Of a DNA stretch of 64,000 bases, positions 44,418 to 54,992 are shown in pieces. Location: NCBI RefSeq assembly GCF_029264495.1, contig NZ_JARIBH010000040.1, forward strand, positions 22,256 to 86,255, read 5' to 3'. Each line of letters begins with the position of its first letter. The first letter of the stretch is position 1. This stretch comes from Peptacetobacter sp. (GTDB lineage: Bacteria; Bacillota; Clostridia; Peptostreptococcales; Peptostreptococcaceae). The notes beneath the pieces were generated by a model. That model saw only the letters and a list, made by a program, of their open reading frames with translations. It was not told the DNA's origin and searched no databases. Position numbers and translations under genes: made by a program.

Positions 44418-44987
44418 ATGAAAATAGGTATACTTAGTGATACTCATGGTAGTTCACTTTATTTTAATAAAGCTATGGAAATTTTAGGTGATTGTGATGC
44501 TTATCTTCATGCAGGAGATATACTTTATCATGGTCCAAGAAACGATTTACCACAAGGATATAATCCAAAAGAGCTTATAAATGCTCTTAATAATGTGTCT
44601 TCAATAATATTTGCTAAAGGAAACTGTGAAGCTGATGTAGATCAAATGGTTCTAAATCATCCTATACAAGGACCTTATGCATTAGTTCAGTTTGATGAAT
44701 TTAGATTTATAATAAATCATGGCTACACTGATTCAAAAGAAAAAATTATAGAAAATGCTAAAAATATGGGTGCTGATTTTCTTATTTTAGGACATACTCA
44801 TATTAAAGAACTTTCTTTTGATGATAATCTTATAATAATAAATCCTGGTAGTACTTCTATTCCAAAAGATGGTTCTAGATCTGTTGCTATTGTAGAAATA
44901 AATCCAGATATCCTAAATGCAAATGAATTTAATATAGATATTAATTTTTATGATATAGATTCTGGTAAATTAATAGATAATATATAA
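44418..44987 (+). CDS. YfcE-type metallophosphoesterase
   Basis: 189 aa. All dimetal motifs are visible: GILSDTHG (D8, H10), HAGDILYHG, AKGNCE, INHGY and LGHTH. YfcE from E. coli is a manganese-dependent phosphodiesterase; the natural substrate is unclear. It starts 17 nt after nadK behind TGGAGG and shares its transcript. Confidence 0.92.
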   Translation: MKIGILSDTHGSSLYFNKAMEILGDCDAYLHAGDILYHGPRNDLPQGYNPKELINALNNVSSIIFAKGNCEADVDQMVLNHPIQGPYALVQFDEFRFIINHGYTDSKEKIIENAKNMGADFLILGHTHIKELSFDDNLIIINPGSTSIPKDGSRSVAIVEINPDILNANEFNIDINFYDIDSGKLIDNI

Positions 44988-44988
44988 T

Positions 44989-45026
44989 AAAAAGACCTCA
45001 GAAAAACTGAGGTCTTTTTATTTTTT
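44989..45026 (+). terminator. Bidirectional terminator between yfcE-type gene and corC-type gene
   Basis: Stem AAAAAGACCTCAG (44989-45001) with CTGAGGTCTTTTT (45007-45019), loop of 5, T run after it and A run before it; placed between convergent genes. Confidence 0.92.
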
Positions 45027-45048
45027 CTTAATTTGATATATATTTTTA

Positions 45049-46299
45049 TTATGTATAAAGATGTATTTTTACTATTCTATTTTTTTCTACTTTTTCTATG
45101 CAAAACTTACTATTTCCAATTTCTATAACTTCTTTTTCTTCTGGAAGTCTATCTAAATAACCAATTAAATATCCACCAATAGAATCAAATTCTTCCGTTT
45201 CTATTGCTGTACCAATTAATTCATTGACTTCTGATATTCTAGTACTTCCATCTACTATATACTCATCTTCTTTAATAACTACTATATCATCTTCATCTTC
45301 ATCATACTCATCTTCAATATCTCCAACAATTACTTCGACTAAATCTTCTACTGTTAAAAGACCTGATGTTCCACCATATTCATCTAATACTATAGCTATT
45401 TGAGTTTTAGCTTTTTTCATATCTTCAAGAAGTTGTGTTATTTTTTTAAATTCATATGTAAAGAAAGGATCTCTCATATAATTTTTTACAGAAAAATACT
45501 CTCTTTCTTCTTCTGATAAGAAAATCATATCTTTTATATTGATAATACCTATAATATCATCAACAGAATCTTCATAAACTGGAAGTCTGCTCAATTTTTC
45601 TTCTCTGAATACTTCTATTATTTCTTCATAAGTATCATCTACTTCTACAGTTACCATGTCCATTCTTTGTACCATAGCATCTTTAGCTTGCATATCACCA
45701 AATTCAAATACATTGTTTATAATTTCTCTTTCTTCAACTTCTAAAACGCCTTCTTCATGACTTACATTTACCATTGTTTTTAACTCTTCTTCTGTAATAA
45801 ATGCATTTTTTTCATCAGTTTTTATTCCAACTATCCTAAACATAATTTTTGTAAATATATTAAATATCCACACTATTGGCGATAATATTGTTATAAGAAA
45901 TCTTATTGGTTTTGAAACTATAAGTGCTACTTTTTCTGAATTATTGGCTGCAATTGATTTAGGAGTTATTTCTCCAAATATTAATATGATTATAGTCATT
46001 ATTGCAGTTGCAGCTGCAACCCCATTTGCACCAAATTTAGCTGTTAATAATGCAGTAGATATTGATGTAGCTGCTATATTAACTACGTTATTCCCTACTA
46101 ATATTGTATTTAATAATTTATTAGGACTTTCTATTAAAGAAGCCACTAAGCCAGCATTTTTAACATCTTCTTCTTGCATATATCTAATTCTTATTTTACT
46201 AAGAGACATCAAAGATGTTTCTGATGCTGAGAAAAATGCCGATCCCATAATTAAGATGACCAACCCGATAATCTGAATCCAACTTTCGAGCGATTCCAA
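45049..46299 (-). CDS. CNNM/CorC-family membrane protein (DUF21, CBS pair, CorC_HlyC)
   Basis: 416 aa. Four hydrophobic segments of the DUF21/CNNM domain (residues about 5-190, with FFSASETSLMSLSKIR), two CBS motifs (about 205-325, AMVQRMDMVTVEVDD and RLPVYEDSVDDIIGI) and a CorC_HlyC tail (VIGDIEDEYDEDED onward). Such proteins are linked to magnesium or cobalt efflux; the old hemolysin label is not functional evidence. Monocistronic. Confidence 0.92.
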   Translation of the reverse strand: MESLESWIQIIGLVILIMGSAFFSASETSLMSLSKIRIRYMQEEDVKNAGLVASLIESPNKLLNTILVGNNVVNIAATSISTALLTAKFGANGVAAATAIMTIIILIFGEITPKSIAANNSEKVALIVSKPIRFLITILSPIVWIFNIFTKIMFRIVGIKTDEKNAFITEEELKTMVNVSHEEGVLEVEEREIINNVFEFGDMQAKDAMVQRMDMVTVEVDDTYEEIIEVFREEKLSRLPVYEDSVDDIIGIINIKDMIFLSEEEREYFSVKNYMRDPFFTYEFKKITQLLEDMKKAKTQIAIVLDEYGGTSGLLTVEDLVEVIVGDIEDEYDEDEDDIVVIKEDEYIVDGSTRISEVNELIGTAIETEEFDSIGGYLIGYLDRLPEEKEVIEIGNSKFCIEKVEKNRIVKIHLYT

Positions 46300-46447
46300 A
46301 ATTTACCACACTCCTACTTTATTTTTCATTATTGTTTATTTTAGTTTATATTATTTATATTTCATTATATCATAATTATTAATTTTTTTGTTATTTTATT
46401 AAAATCTTAATATATACTTATTGTACAATATATACATTAATTTTATC

Positions 46448-49400
46448 TTAACTATACTCTATCCTAACTTTTGAACCTTCTCCAAGTTCTCCTGATGTAA
46501 CAACTAATTTAACTGGTACTCTATTTTTAAGTTCTTCAACATGTGATATTATACCTATACTAAGATTAGATGTATGTAATTTTTCTAAAGATTCCATAAC
46601 AGTATCTAATAATTCAATATCTAAAGAACCAAATCCTTCATCTAAGAAGAAAAATTCTAAAGGTGCATTTCCTTTCATCTGTATCTGAGATGATAATGCA
46701 AGTGCTAAAGATAGAGATGTTAAAAATGTTTCTCCACCAGAAAGAGTATCAACGCCTCTTCTTTCACCTCCATTAAAATTATCCCTCATGACAAATTCTA
46801 ATGATTCATTTATTTCTAATGCATATCTACCATTTGTTATATTAGAAAGTCTTTTCGATGCTTCTAAAGCAATATATTTTAAATGATTTGTAGCAACATA
46901 TTCAACAAATTTATTTCCTTGTATTATTTTATCTATTTCGTCTAATAATCTATATTCATTAGATATATTTTTATAATCAGCTTCTATTTTTTTTATTTTT
47001 TCTAAATCTGATTTCATTGCAGTTATTCTATCAAGTAAAACAGCACTTTCTTTTTCAAGTTCTGTTATTTCATCTTTTAATCTTATTAAAAATTCATTAA
47101 GTGCTATAAATTCTTCTTCTTTAACTTTTCTTCCATTTAATTTTTTTTCTAAGTCTTCTATTCTAAAATCTATATTTTTTCTGCCTTCATCATATTCAGA
47201 TATTTCTTGTCTCATATTTTCTATTTCTGATATATCCATTACAAATTTTTTAACAGTATAAGCACTATCGAATCTATATTTTGCCAACATATCTTTAAGT
47301 ACATTTTTATAATATCCTAACTGTTCTTCAGTAGTATTACACTCTCCTTGAATTTTACTTCTATTTGTATCTTTTTCTTCTCTTTCCCGACTTTTTTTAT
47401 CAAAATCATTTTTTAATTCACTATACAAATTATTTATCTTTTCTATTTCTTCTTCTGATTTTTTCAATAATTCATATGGATTTTTACCTTTTGAAATTCT
47501 TTGTATTTCATCATTTTTTTCTGTATATTGTTTTTTTAAACTATCAAAATTTTGTTCTATATTTGATAATTTTATCTCTATTGAATGTGTATTAGCTTTA
47601 TAATTATCAAATAATTTATCTATCTCTGATTTTTGATTTCTAAAAACATTTAATTCTTTCTCTAATTTTTCAGATTCTATTTCATTTAATTTTATTTGCT
47701 CAAGCTTACTTATTATATCATCAACTTTTACTATTCTTTTTATAGAAATTATTTCAGTTTCTAATTTATCTTTTTTAGATTTTAATTCTAAAACTCTTTC
47801 TGATATAGATAATTTTTGAGATTTTATCCCTTTTAATAATTGTTTTATTCTTATAACTTCCTTATCATTTTTAGAATAATCCTCTTTATATATTTTTAAA
47901 TCTTCTTCTAATTTTTCTTTTTCCCTATTCCAATCAGAAATATTTAATTTTTCCATATCTAAATTTCTAGATTCAAAATCATATTTTTTAGAAAGTTCTA
48001 GTGAATTTCTTTCCCCTATTTCTGTTTTCTTTTTATTAAGAGCCTCCGTTTTTATCTTTTCTTCTGAAATATATCCACTTCTCTTTATCTTTAGGGAATC
48101 TAATCTTTCTAATTCTTCTCTCTCATTTTCTTTTTCTTTATTCAACATTCCTTCATAATAGTCTATTCTATCATCATAATTAGTACTATCTTTCTTTATG
48201 TGTGTTGTAGATCCACATATAGGACAAGGCTTATTATCTTCTAAATCCTTTCTAATATCAGATATTCTATTTAAATATTTAAATTCATTTATATTTTTAT
48301 TAGCTGTTTCTATATCTTTTCTAATCTTAAAAATTCTATCTTCAGAACTAGATACTTCTCTACTTATTCTATGTCTTTTTTCTAAACAATTGTTTAGTTC
48401 GATTTGTAAATTATCTCTATCTTCCTCTAATTGTCTTAAATTCTTTAATTCAGAACGCATTTCTGTAATATATTCAGTCTTTTTTGTAAGTTCTTCATTA
48501 GTTATAGGTCTATTTTTTTCCATTATAGATATTCTGTTTTCTGCTTCTTCTATTTTATTTTTTACAAAATCTCTATCTCTTTCTACTAATTTTAATGCCA
48601 CATTATTTTCACTATAAGTTAACTCGTATTTTTGTAATTCTATTTCACTTTTTTCCAATTCTTTTTTGATATCCTCTAAAGATTTAATATATTGATATCC
48701 TTTTTCAATATTTTGTCTATATGATACAGGAATTGTTATTTCTGTTAATTTATTTTCACTCTCTTTTATTTTATTTGAATAAAGATTTTGTTTCGCTTCT
48801 ATATTTTCTATTTCTGTTAATAATTCCTTTTTATTTTCATCTAACTCGTCTTTATCTCTTTTTAATAATATCATTTCATTTTTTATTACTTCAACTTCAC
48901 TAACAAGATTTATCGCTCTTTCAAGTCTAACTTTTTCTTCACTCAATCTAGGAATTGTTTCATCTTTTTTTATTTCTATTTCAGAAAATCTAACTTTAGA
49001 TATTTCTAGTTCTTTTTTTATAAATCTTATCTCTTCTTCAACTATTTTTAATTGATTTTTAGAATCTTCATATCTTTTTCCTAAAGTTTCGACATTATCT
49101 ATATATGGATTTATTGTATTTGCATTTTCAGCCTTTTCCATAATTTTTCTTTTTTCTTCTATCTCATCTTTTTTATCTTCATATTTTTTTAATAAATCTT
49201 TTTCTTCTTCATATTTTTTTTGGTTTTCATATATTTCTTTATCCAAATTATATTGTTCTTCTTTTTCTTTATATATTCTTTTTTTAATTCTACAATTTTC
49301 TTTATCTTCTTCTAACTTTTGAATCATATCATTATATACTTCAACTGTTTTTCCTTCATAATGCGACAATGAAACTTCTAACATTTCAACTTTATTTTTA

Positions 49401-49966
49401 GTATTATTTTTTTTATTTCTTACTCTCTCTATTAATTTTTTACCATATTTTTCTAGGTTAAAAATTCTCTCTAGCATATTTCTTCTATCTATTCCACCTA
49501 ATTTAAGAAAATCATTAAATTTATCTTGTGGCAAAACTACTGATTTTGTAAAATCATTCACAGTAAGACCAATTATTTTTATAATAATTTCATTTACATC
49601 ATTTACTTTTTCAGCTAATACATTTACATTATTTTCTGTTATAATTTCTATAACTCTTGCATAAGAAGTTTTTATTCCACCTGTTTTATTTCTTTCTATT
49701 GTTCTATCTACTCTATAGTGTCTGTTTCCTATTTCAAATTCATATCCTATCTCTGCTTTATCAGACATACTATTTATATATTCTTTTGTATTTCTCGCTA
49801 TACTTCCATAAAGAGATAGTGTTATCGCATCTAATATAGTAGATTTTCCACTACCTGTTTTCCCAAAAATACCAAAAAGTCCTCTTTCTGTTAATTTTTC
49901 AAAATCTATGATTTGCCTATTAACATAACTATTAAGACCTTTTATTTCCAATTTTATCGGTCTCAT
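46448..49966 (-). CDS. sbcC: SbcC, SMC-like ATPase subunit of the SbcCD nuclease
   Basis: 1172 aa. Walker A FGKTGSGKST (K41), two long coiled-coil arms, a zinc hook with C581-P-I-C584, then the C-terminal signature LSGGETFLTSLSLALALS and Walker B FFFLDEGFGSLD. With SbcD it opens DNA hairpins and removes protein-blocked ends. It lies 2 nt after sbcD and ends the seven-gene DNA-end operon. Confidence 0.95.
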   Translation of the reverse strand: MRPIKLEIKGLNSYVNRQIIDFEKLTERGLFGIFGKTGSGKSTILDAITLSLYGSIARNTKEYINSMSDKAEIGYEFEIGNRHYRVDRTIERNKTGGIKTSYARVIEIITENNVNVLAEKVNDVNEIIIKIIGLTVNDFTKSVVLPQDKFNDFLKLGGIDRRNMLERIFNLEKYGKKLIERVRNKKNNTKNKVEMLEVSLSHYEGKTVEVYNDMIQKLEEDKENCRIKKRIYKEKEEQYNLDKEIYENQKKYEEEKDLLKKYEDKKDEIEEKRKIMEKAENANTINPYIDNVETLGKRYEDSKNQLKIVEEEIRFIKKELEISKVRFSEIEIKKDETIPRLSEEKVRLERAINLVSEVEVIKNEMILLKRDKDELDENKKELLTEIENIEAKQNLYSNKIKESENKLTEITIPVSYRQNIEKGYQYIKSLEDIKKELEKSEIELQKYELTYSENNVALKLVERDRDFVKNKIEEAENRISIMEKNRPITNEELTKKTEYITEMRSELKNLRQLEEDRDNLQIELNNCLEKRHRISREVSSSEDRIFKIRKDIETANKNINEFKYLNRISDIRKDLEDNKPCPICGSTTHIKKDSTNYDDRIDYYEGMLNKEKENEREELERLDSLKIKRSGYISEEKIKTEALNKKKTEIGERNSLELSKKYDFESRNLDMEKLNISDWNREKEKLEEDLKIYKEDYSKNDKEVIRIKQLLKGIKSQKLSISERVLELKSKKDKLETEIISIKRIVKVDDIISKLEQIKLNEIESEKLEKELNVFRNQKSEIDKLFDNYKANTHSIEIKLSNIEQNFDSLKKQYTEKNDEIQRISKGKNPYELLKKSEEEIEKINNLYSELKNDFDKKSREREEKDTNRSKIQGECNTTEEQLGYYKNVLKDMLAKYRFDSAYTVKKFVMDISEIENMRQEISEYDEGRKNIDFRIEDLEKKLNGRKVKEEEFIALNEFLIRLKDEITELEKESAVLLDRITAMKSDLEKIKKIEADYKNISNEYRLLDEIDKIIQGNKFVEYVATNHLKYIALEASKRLSNITNGRYALEINESLEFVMRDNFNGGERRGVDTLSGGETFLTSLSLALALSSQIQMKGNAPLEFFFLDEGFGSLDIELLDTVMESLEKLHTSNLSIGIISHVEELKNRVPVKLVVTSGELGEGSKVRIEYS

Positions 49967-49968
49967 AT

Positions 49969-51168
49969 TTAATCCTCTCCTCCTTCTTGCCCAGCGATTT
50001 TCATAAACATATCCATAACATCGCCTTTTGGTTCTACTCCTTTATTAAATATATAAAAATCTTTAAATAGTTCTGCCATTGATTTACTTTTTAAATCTAT
50101 TGTTTTTTCCTCTTGTTGATATGATATTATAGGCTTAATTTCTATAATATCAGGCATATTTTTTTTCATATATTTTATATCTTCTTGATTTATAACTTCA
50201 TCTGTTTTTATCTCAAAATAAGACCAAATATCTCTTCCTTTATTTTTATCTGATATATCAAGTGCTTCTTGTATTCCTCTGCATTGGAATAATTCTATTG
50301 GTTTATAATTCTTAAATAAGACATCTTCTATTTTAGGTTTTTCCCCTTTGTTTATCTCTACTATTTTTGCTCCTTTTGCATAAACTCTTTCGCTTTTACT
50401 ATATTGTAATGGTGAACCAGAATAATATGCACATCCTAATTCAGATGCTTTTTGTGGTTTATGCAAATGTCCTAATGCAATATAATCTGATTTATTTGGT
50501 AAATCCTTTCTTTCTACTAACAAACTTCCTCCAAGTTGTATTGGTCTTTCTGAATCTGAACTTTCTCCTCCAACAACAAATATATGTGATGCCGTTATAT
50601 TTATACTATCTTCATCAAAATCTTCTTGAAGATTTCTAAATATGTCTCCTATTTTTTGAGAATATGTTTTTTGTCTATCTTCATCATTTTTTGCTATAAA
50701 AGCATCATTTAATCTTTTTTCGCTTGGATATGGAAGAGTTAATAAGTTTATCTTTTCTCCTTTAATAGTTATTTTTGTCATTCCTTCTTTTGCTTCTGTT
50801 ATTTTAAATCCATCAAATTCACCAACCTTAGTACTACTAAGAGGATTTCCAAATAATAATATCCCTTGCTCATATGCAATAGGAGATGCTGCTTCTATTC
50901 TTTCTGGGCTATCATGATTTCCTGCTATTACAACTACACATCTTTTACCCTTTGATGCAATCTTTGATACAGTTGAATAGAATAGTTTTTCTGCTTCTGC
51001 TGAAGGATTAGATGTATCATATATATCCCCTGCTATAATAACCATATCTATATTGTTTTCTTCTACTAATTTTATAAAATCCGAACAAAATTTATTTTGT
51101 TCATCTATTCTAGAATGACCTTCTAAATTTTTACCTAGATGCCAATCTGAAGTATGAATAAATCTCAT
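49969..51168 (-). CDS. sbcD: SbcD, Mre11-like nuclease subunit of SbcCD
   Basis: 399 aa. Phosphoesterase motifs FIHTSDWHLGKNL, IIAGDIYDTSNPS, VIAGNHDSPER and YIALGHLHKPQ give the dimetal centre. It has ATP-independent single-strand endonuclease and ATP-dependent double-strand exonuclease activity in the complex with SbcC. It follows addA by about 49 nt. Confidence 0.96.
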   Translation of the reverse strand: MRFIHTSDWHLGKNLEGHSRIDEQNKFCSDFIKLVEENNIDMVIIAGDIYDTSNPSAEAEKLFYSTVSKIASKGKRCVVVIAGNHDSPERIEAASPIAYEQGILLFGNPLSSTKVGEFDGFKITEAKEGMTKITIKGEKINLLTLPYPSEKRLNDAFIAKNDEDRQKTYSQKIGDIFRNLQEDFDEDSINITASHIFVVGGESSDSERPIQLGGSLLVERKDLPNKSDYIALGHLHKPQKASELGCAYYSGSPLQYSKSERVYAKGAKIVEINKGEKPKIEDVLFKNYKPIELFQCRGIQEALDISDKNKGRDIWSYFEIKTDEVINQEDIKYMKKNMPDIIEIKPIISYQQEEKTIDLKSKSMAELFKDFYIFNKGVEPKGDVMDMFMKIAGQEGGED

Positions 51169-51217
51169 ATTTCCACTTCCTTTCTATCTATATTTTATAA
51201 TTACTATATTAATAATA

Positions 51218-54200
51218 TTAGTTATTTACTCTAATAAATTCATCTATATTAAATAAATATAAATATTGTTCTTTTACTTTTTTACCTGTAGTATTTTCTA
51301 TAACTTTTGCATAAATTTCTAATTGTTTCTTATATCTATTTATAACTTCATCTTTATTTTTATCATTTATAAAATCTGTTTTATAATCTAAAATAACAAT
51401 TTCATCATCTTCTTCAAAATAAGCATCTACAATCCCTCTAAGCATTATACTTTCATTATAATTAATGTCTTCTTTATAATATAAATCTTTCATATTTATT
51501 TCTGTATAAAATGCTTTTTCTCTACCTACAAATTTTGAATTTTTCATTCTTTCCCCTAAATCTGATTTGAAAAATTTATATATTCTAAATATATCTATTA
51601 CTTCAGATTCTTTTTCTGTTATAATATCTTTTTTAACAAAATCCTCTAATTGTTTTTTTATCTCATCTATAGTATCGGTTTTACTTAAGTCTATTATCTG
51701 CATAATAAGATGAACAATACTTCCTCTATGTGTTGCTGTTAATTTTTCTTTTTTATTTTCTTGAATAAACTTTGGTCTTTTTATTTCTGTTTTTTTATCT
51801 TCTTTTATTAGAACACTATTTTGTTCATCTCCTATTTCAAAAATTGTGTTATCAGCAATTTCCTCTTCTTCGTTCCAAATTCTTTTTATTTCTGTTACAG
51901 AAATACTTCCAGATTTTTCTACACTTTTTTGGTAAGGATAAATATAATCTAATTTTCTTTTTACTATCTCTTTGTAATCAATTTTTTTCTCTCTTGATAA
52001 TTCTTCTTTTAAAGTGTCCAATAATTTATTTTCATCTTCTATATTATTTCCGATATAATCCTCTCTTTTGTGTATTTTTATTTTCCAATTAGATTCGTCT
52101 TCTTTTTCTCCCATATCGTATATTCCTAAATAATCTGATAATGATTCTTTTATATCTTTATGATTTATTACAACCGACATTATCCAATCTAAAAACGAAT
52201 TAGATTTTAATAAATTATATTTATTTAGATTATTAGAATTCTTTTTCCATTTTTGTATATTTTTATCTATATCACTAACTGAACCTGTTATTATAAGTTT
52301 TTCCTTTGCTCTCGTAAAAGCAACATAGAGTACTCTCATCTCTTCTGATAACATTTCTATATTCATTTGTTTTTTTAAGGCTTCTTTCATAATAGATGGA
52401 TATGATAATCTAGTTTCTAAATTTACAACTTGAGGTCCATATCCTAGATCATGATGATACAATATATTTCTATTCATATCCATTTTATTAAATTTTTTAC
52501 CCATTCCACCACAAATTACAATAGGAAATTCTAACCCTTTACTTTTGTGTATACTCATAATTTTGACAACATCTGTATTTTCAGATAATATTCTAGCTTC
52601 TCCCATATCATTATCTGATTTTTTTAGTTTTTCTACAAAATTTATAAAATTGAATATTCCTTTAAAACTAGTTTCTTCAAATTGTTTGGCTCTCTCAAAT
52701 AGAATTTTTAAATTTGCTTGTCTTTGTTTTCCAGATGGCAAAATTGCTGTATAGGCATAGTATCCTGTTTCATTGTATAAATACCAAAGCAACTCATCTG
52801 TACTTAAAAAAGATGCCTTTTTTTGATATTCTTTTAATCTTTCTAAAAAATCTATTACCTTATCATTATTATTTTCATCTAATTCAGAATATAGTTTCAT
52901 AGCTTCATATAATGAAACATCTCTATTTACCACTCTTATATCTATAAGTTCTTCTGGTGAAAAATTATATATAGGTGATTTAAGTACTGATAGTAACGGA
53001 ATATCTTGCATAGGATTATCGATTACTTTTAATAAAGATATAATTGTTTTTATCTCTATTGTATCAAAATATCCTGTTTCTGTATCTGCATATACTGGTA
53101 TATCCATATTAGTAAATTCCTCTACAAATACATTTGCCCAGTTTGATGTTGCTCTAAGAAGAATAACAATATCTTTATATTTAACTTGTCTGTAATCATC
53201 AATTTCTTTATCAAATATTTTCTGAGTTTTTCCTTCTGAATTTTTACCAATTAATTCTTTTATTATTTTTCCAATCGCTCTTGCTTCAAGCTGTATATTA
53301 TCAATATTTTCTTCATCATAGTCTTCTTCTATAGAAATTTCTTTGTTGGATTTTTTATCTATAATGTGTATATCACAACTTCCACCTACAATTACATTTT
53401 CTTCTTTACAGTCTTTAAAAATAGCTCCTGGATTTAATTTTTCGTCATCTGTGTAATCAATTTCTCCAAGTTCTTTGCTCATTATATTTTTAAATATAAA
53501 GTTTACAGCATCTAAAATATTTTTTCTACTTCTAAAATTTTTATAAAGCATTATTTTTCTTCCAGATTTTTCTTTTTCTTTCGAATATGTAGCATATTTA
53601 TGCAAAAATATTTCTGGTTTTGCCTGTCTAAATCTGTAAATACTTTGTTTTACATCGCCAACCATAAATCTATTTGGTTCTTTTATATTTGAAACACTAA
53701 GTAATAATGCTTCTTGTACTAAGTTACTATCTTGATATTCATCTATAAATATTTCAATAAACTCTTCACTATATCTTTTAGCTGTTTCCGATGGAATTAT
53801 ATTTCCATTATCATCTTTAGATAATAATATTTCTAACGCAAAATGTTCTATGTCATTAAAATCTATAATCCCTCTATCTCTTTTTAATTCATCAAATTTT
53901 TTCCAAAATTCTAAAACAGTATCGGAAATAGATTTTACTATAGGATATAGTATTTCTATTTCTTTTTTTATTACATCTGTATATCTATTTTTATAAACTT
54001 CTGTTATTTCTTTTAATTTATCTACTGCTTCATCTCTATAAGATTTTCCAATTTCCCATGCTTCTTTTAATGTATCTGAGTCATCTTTTGAAAGTCTTTT
54101 TCCCGTTCTATAATTTTCTGAAGAAAAGCTACTTATTTCTTTTATAAACTCATCCCAGTTTTTATATAATGCACTACTTATGTTATCTATTTTTTCCGCT

Positions 54201-54991
54201 TCTTTAATTATTTTTTGTGCCTTTTCTATATAATCTAAATATGGTTTAACAGAATCTATTGCTTTATCCATAGTTTCTAAAATTTCTTTCATATCATTTT
54301 TTATAGAAGTTACTATTATTTTTCCCCATATTGATTCACTAAAATTGAAGTTCTCATCTACTACAACTTCATCTGCTGCATTGTTTAACCACTCTTTAGG
54401 ATTTGGAAATGACATTGCAAATTTATATATAGATAATATTAAATCTTGGACTTGATTATCTCCATTTCTTTCTGCAAAACTATCTATAAGATTCAAAAAT
54501 CTTTTTCCTTTTCCTGTATCTTCTTTTTCAATAAACCCTTTTTCATACATATTTTCAAACACTTCATCTATTGCTTCTTGTGCTATTATTTGGCATTCTG
54601 TTGTATCACCTATTCTAAAATTAGGATCTAAGTCAACTAAATGTATATTATTTTTTATAACATCTAAACAAAATGAATGTATTGTTGTTATATTTGCTCT
54701 ATTTAAATAAAGTATTTGTTTTTGAAGATGTTCATTTGATGGATCATTTTCCAATGCTTTAGAAATTGCATCTCCTATTCTTTCTCTCATTTCTGATGCT
54801 GCAGCATTTGTAAATGTAACAATAAGAAGTTTATCTATATCTATTTTCTCTTTAGGGTCTAATATCATAGTTATTATTCTCTCAACTAAAACAGCTGTTT
54901 TTCCAGATCCTGCAGCTGCTGATACTAGTAAATTTCCATTTTTATGGTTTATTACTTCTAACTGTTCTTCTGTCCACTTTGTTTTACCCAC
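51218..54991 (-). CDS. addA: AddA, helicase-nuclease subunit of AddAB
   Basis: 1257 aa. UvrD-like SF1A helicase: Walker A SAAAGSGKTAVLV (K31), motif II FIDEYQDSN, VGDVKQSIYRFRQ, MSIHKSKGLEFP and VLYVAFTRAKEKL. The C-terminal RecB-type nuclease has HRGSIVH, LRGIVDAYFEED and VILDYKTD. With AddB it resects double-strand breaks to Chi for RecA loading. The start is GTG 54991, one base after the addB stop, with GGAGATG inside the addB end. Confidence 0.96.
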   Translation of the reverse strand: MGKTKWTEEQLEVINHKNGNLLVSAAAGSGKTAVLVERIITMILDPKEKIDIDKLLIVTFTNAAASEMRERIGDAISKALENDPSNEHLQKQILYLNRANITTIHSFCLDVIKNNIHLVDLDPNFRIGDTTECQIIAQEAIDEVFENMYEKGFIEKEDTGKGKRFLNLIDSFAERNGDNQVQDLILSIYKFAMSFPNPKEWLNNAADEVVVDENFNFSESIWGKIIVTSIKNDMKEILETMDKAIDSVKPYLDYIEKAQKIIKEAEKIDNISSALYKNWDEFIKEISSFSSENYRTGKRLSKDDSDTLKEAWEIGKSYRDEAVDKLKEITEVYKNRYTDVIKKEIEILYPIVKSISDTVLEFWKKFDELKRDRGIIDFNDIEHFALEILLSKDDNGNIIPSETAKRYSEEFIEIFIDEYQDSNLVQEALLLSVSNIKEPNRFMVGDVKQSIYRFRQAKPEIFLHKYATYSKEKEKSGRKIMLYKNFRSRKNILDAVNFIFKNIMSKELGEIDYTDDEKLNPGAIFKDCKEENVIVGGSCDIHIIDKKSNKEISIEEDYDEENIDNIQLEARAIGKIIKELIGKNSEGKTQKIFDKEIDDYRQVKYKDIVILLRATSNWANVFVEEFTNMDIPVYADTETGYFDTIEIKTIISLLKVIDNPMQDIPLLSVLKSPIYNFSPEELIDIRVVNRDVSLYEAMKLYSELDENNNDKVIDFLERLKEYQKKASFLSTDELLWYLYNETGYYAYTAILPSGKQRQANLKILFERAKQFEETSFKGIFNFINFVEKLKKSDNDMGEARILSENTDVVKIMSIHKSKGLEFPIVICGGMGKKFNKMDMNRNILYHHDLGYGPQVVNLETRLSYPSIMKEALKKQMNIEMLSEEMRVLYVAFTRAKEKLIITGSVSDIDKNIQKWKKNSNNLNKYNLLKSNSFLDWIMSVVINHKDIKESLSDYLGIYDMGEKEDESNWKIKIHKREDYIGNNIEDENKLLDTLKEELSREKKIDYKEIVKRKLDYIYPYQKSVEKSGSISVTEIKRIWNEEEEIADNTIFEIGDEQNSVLIKEDKKTEIKRPKFIQENKKEKLTATHRGSIVHLIMQIIDLSKTDTIDEIKKQLEDFVKKDIITEKESEVIDIFRIYKFFKSDLGERMKNSKFVGREKAFYTEINMKDLYYKEDINYNESIMLRGIVDAYFEEDDEIVILDYKTDFINDKNKDEVINRYKKQLEIYAKVIENTTGKKVKEQYLYLFNIDEFIRVNN

Positions 54992-54992
54992 T

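Noticed and set aside
45049..46299. Hemolysin
   Set aside because: The HlyC/CorC label is historical; the domain order is that of CNNM/CorC-type ion-transport proteins.
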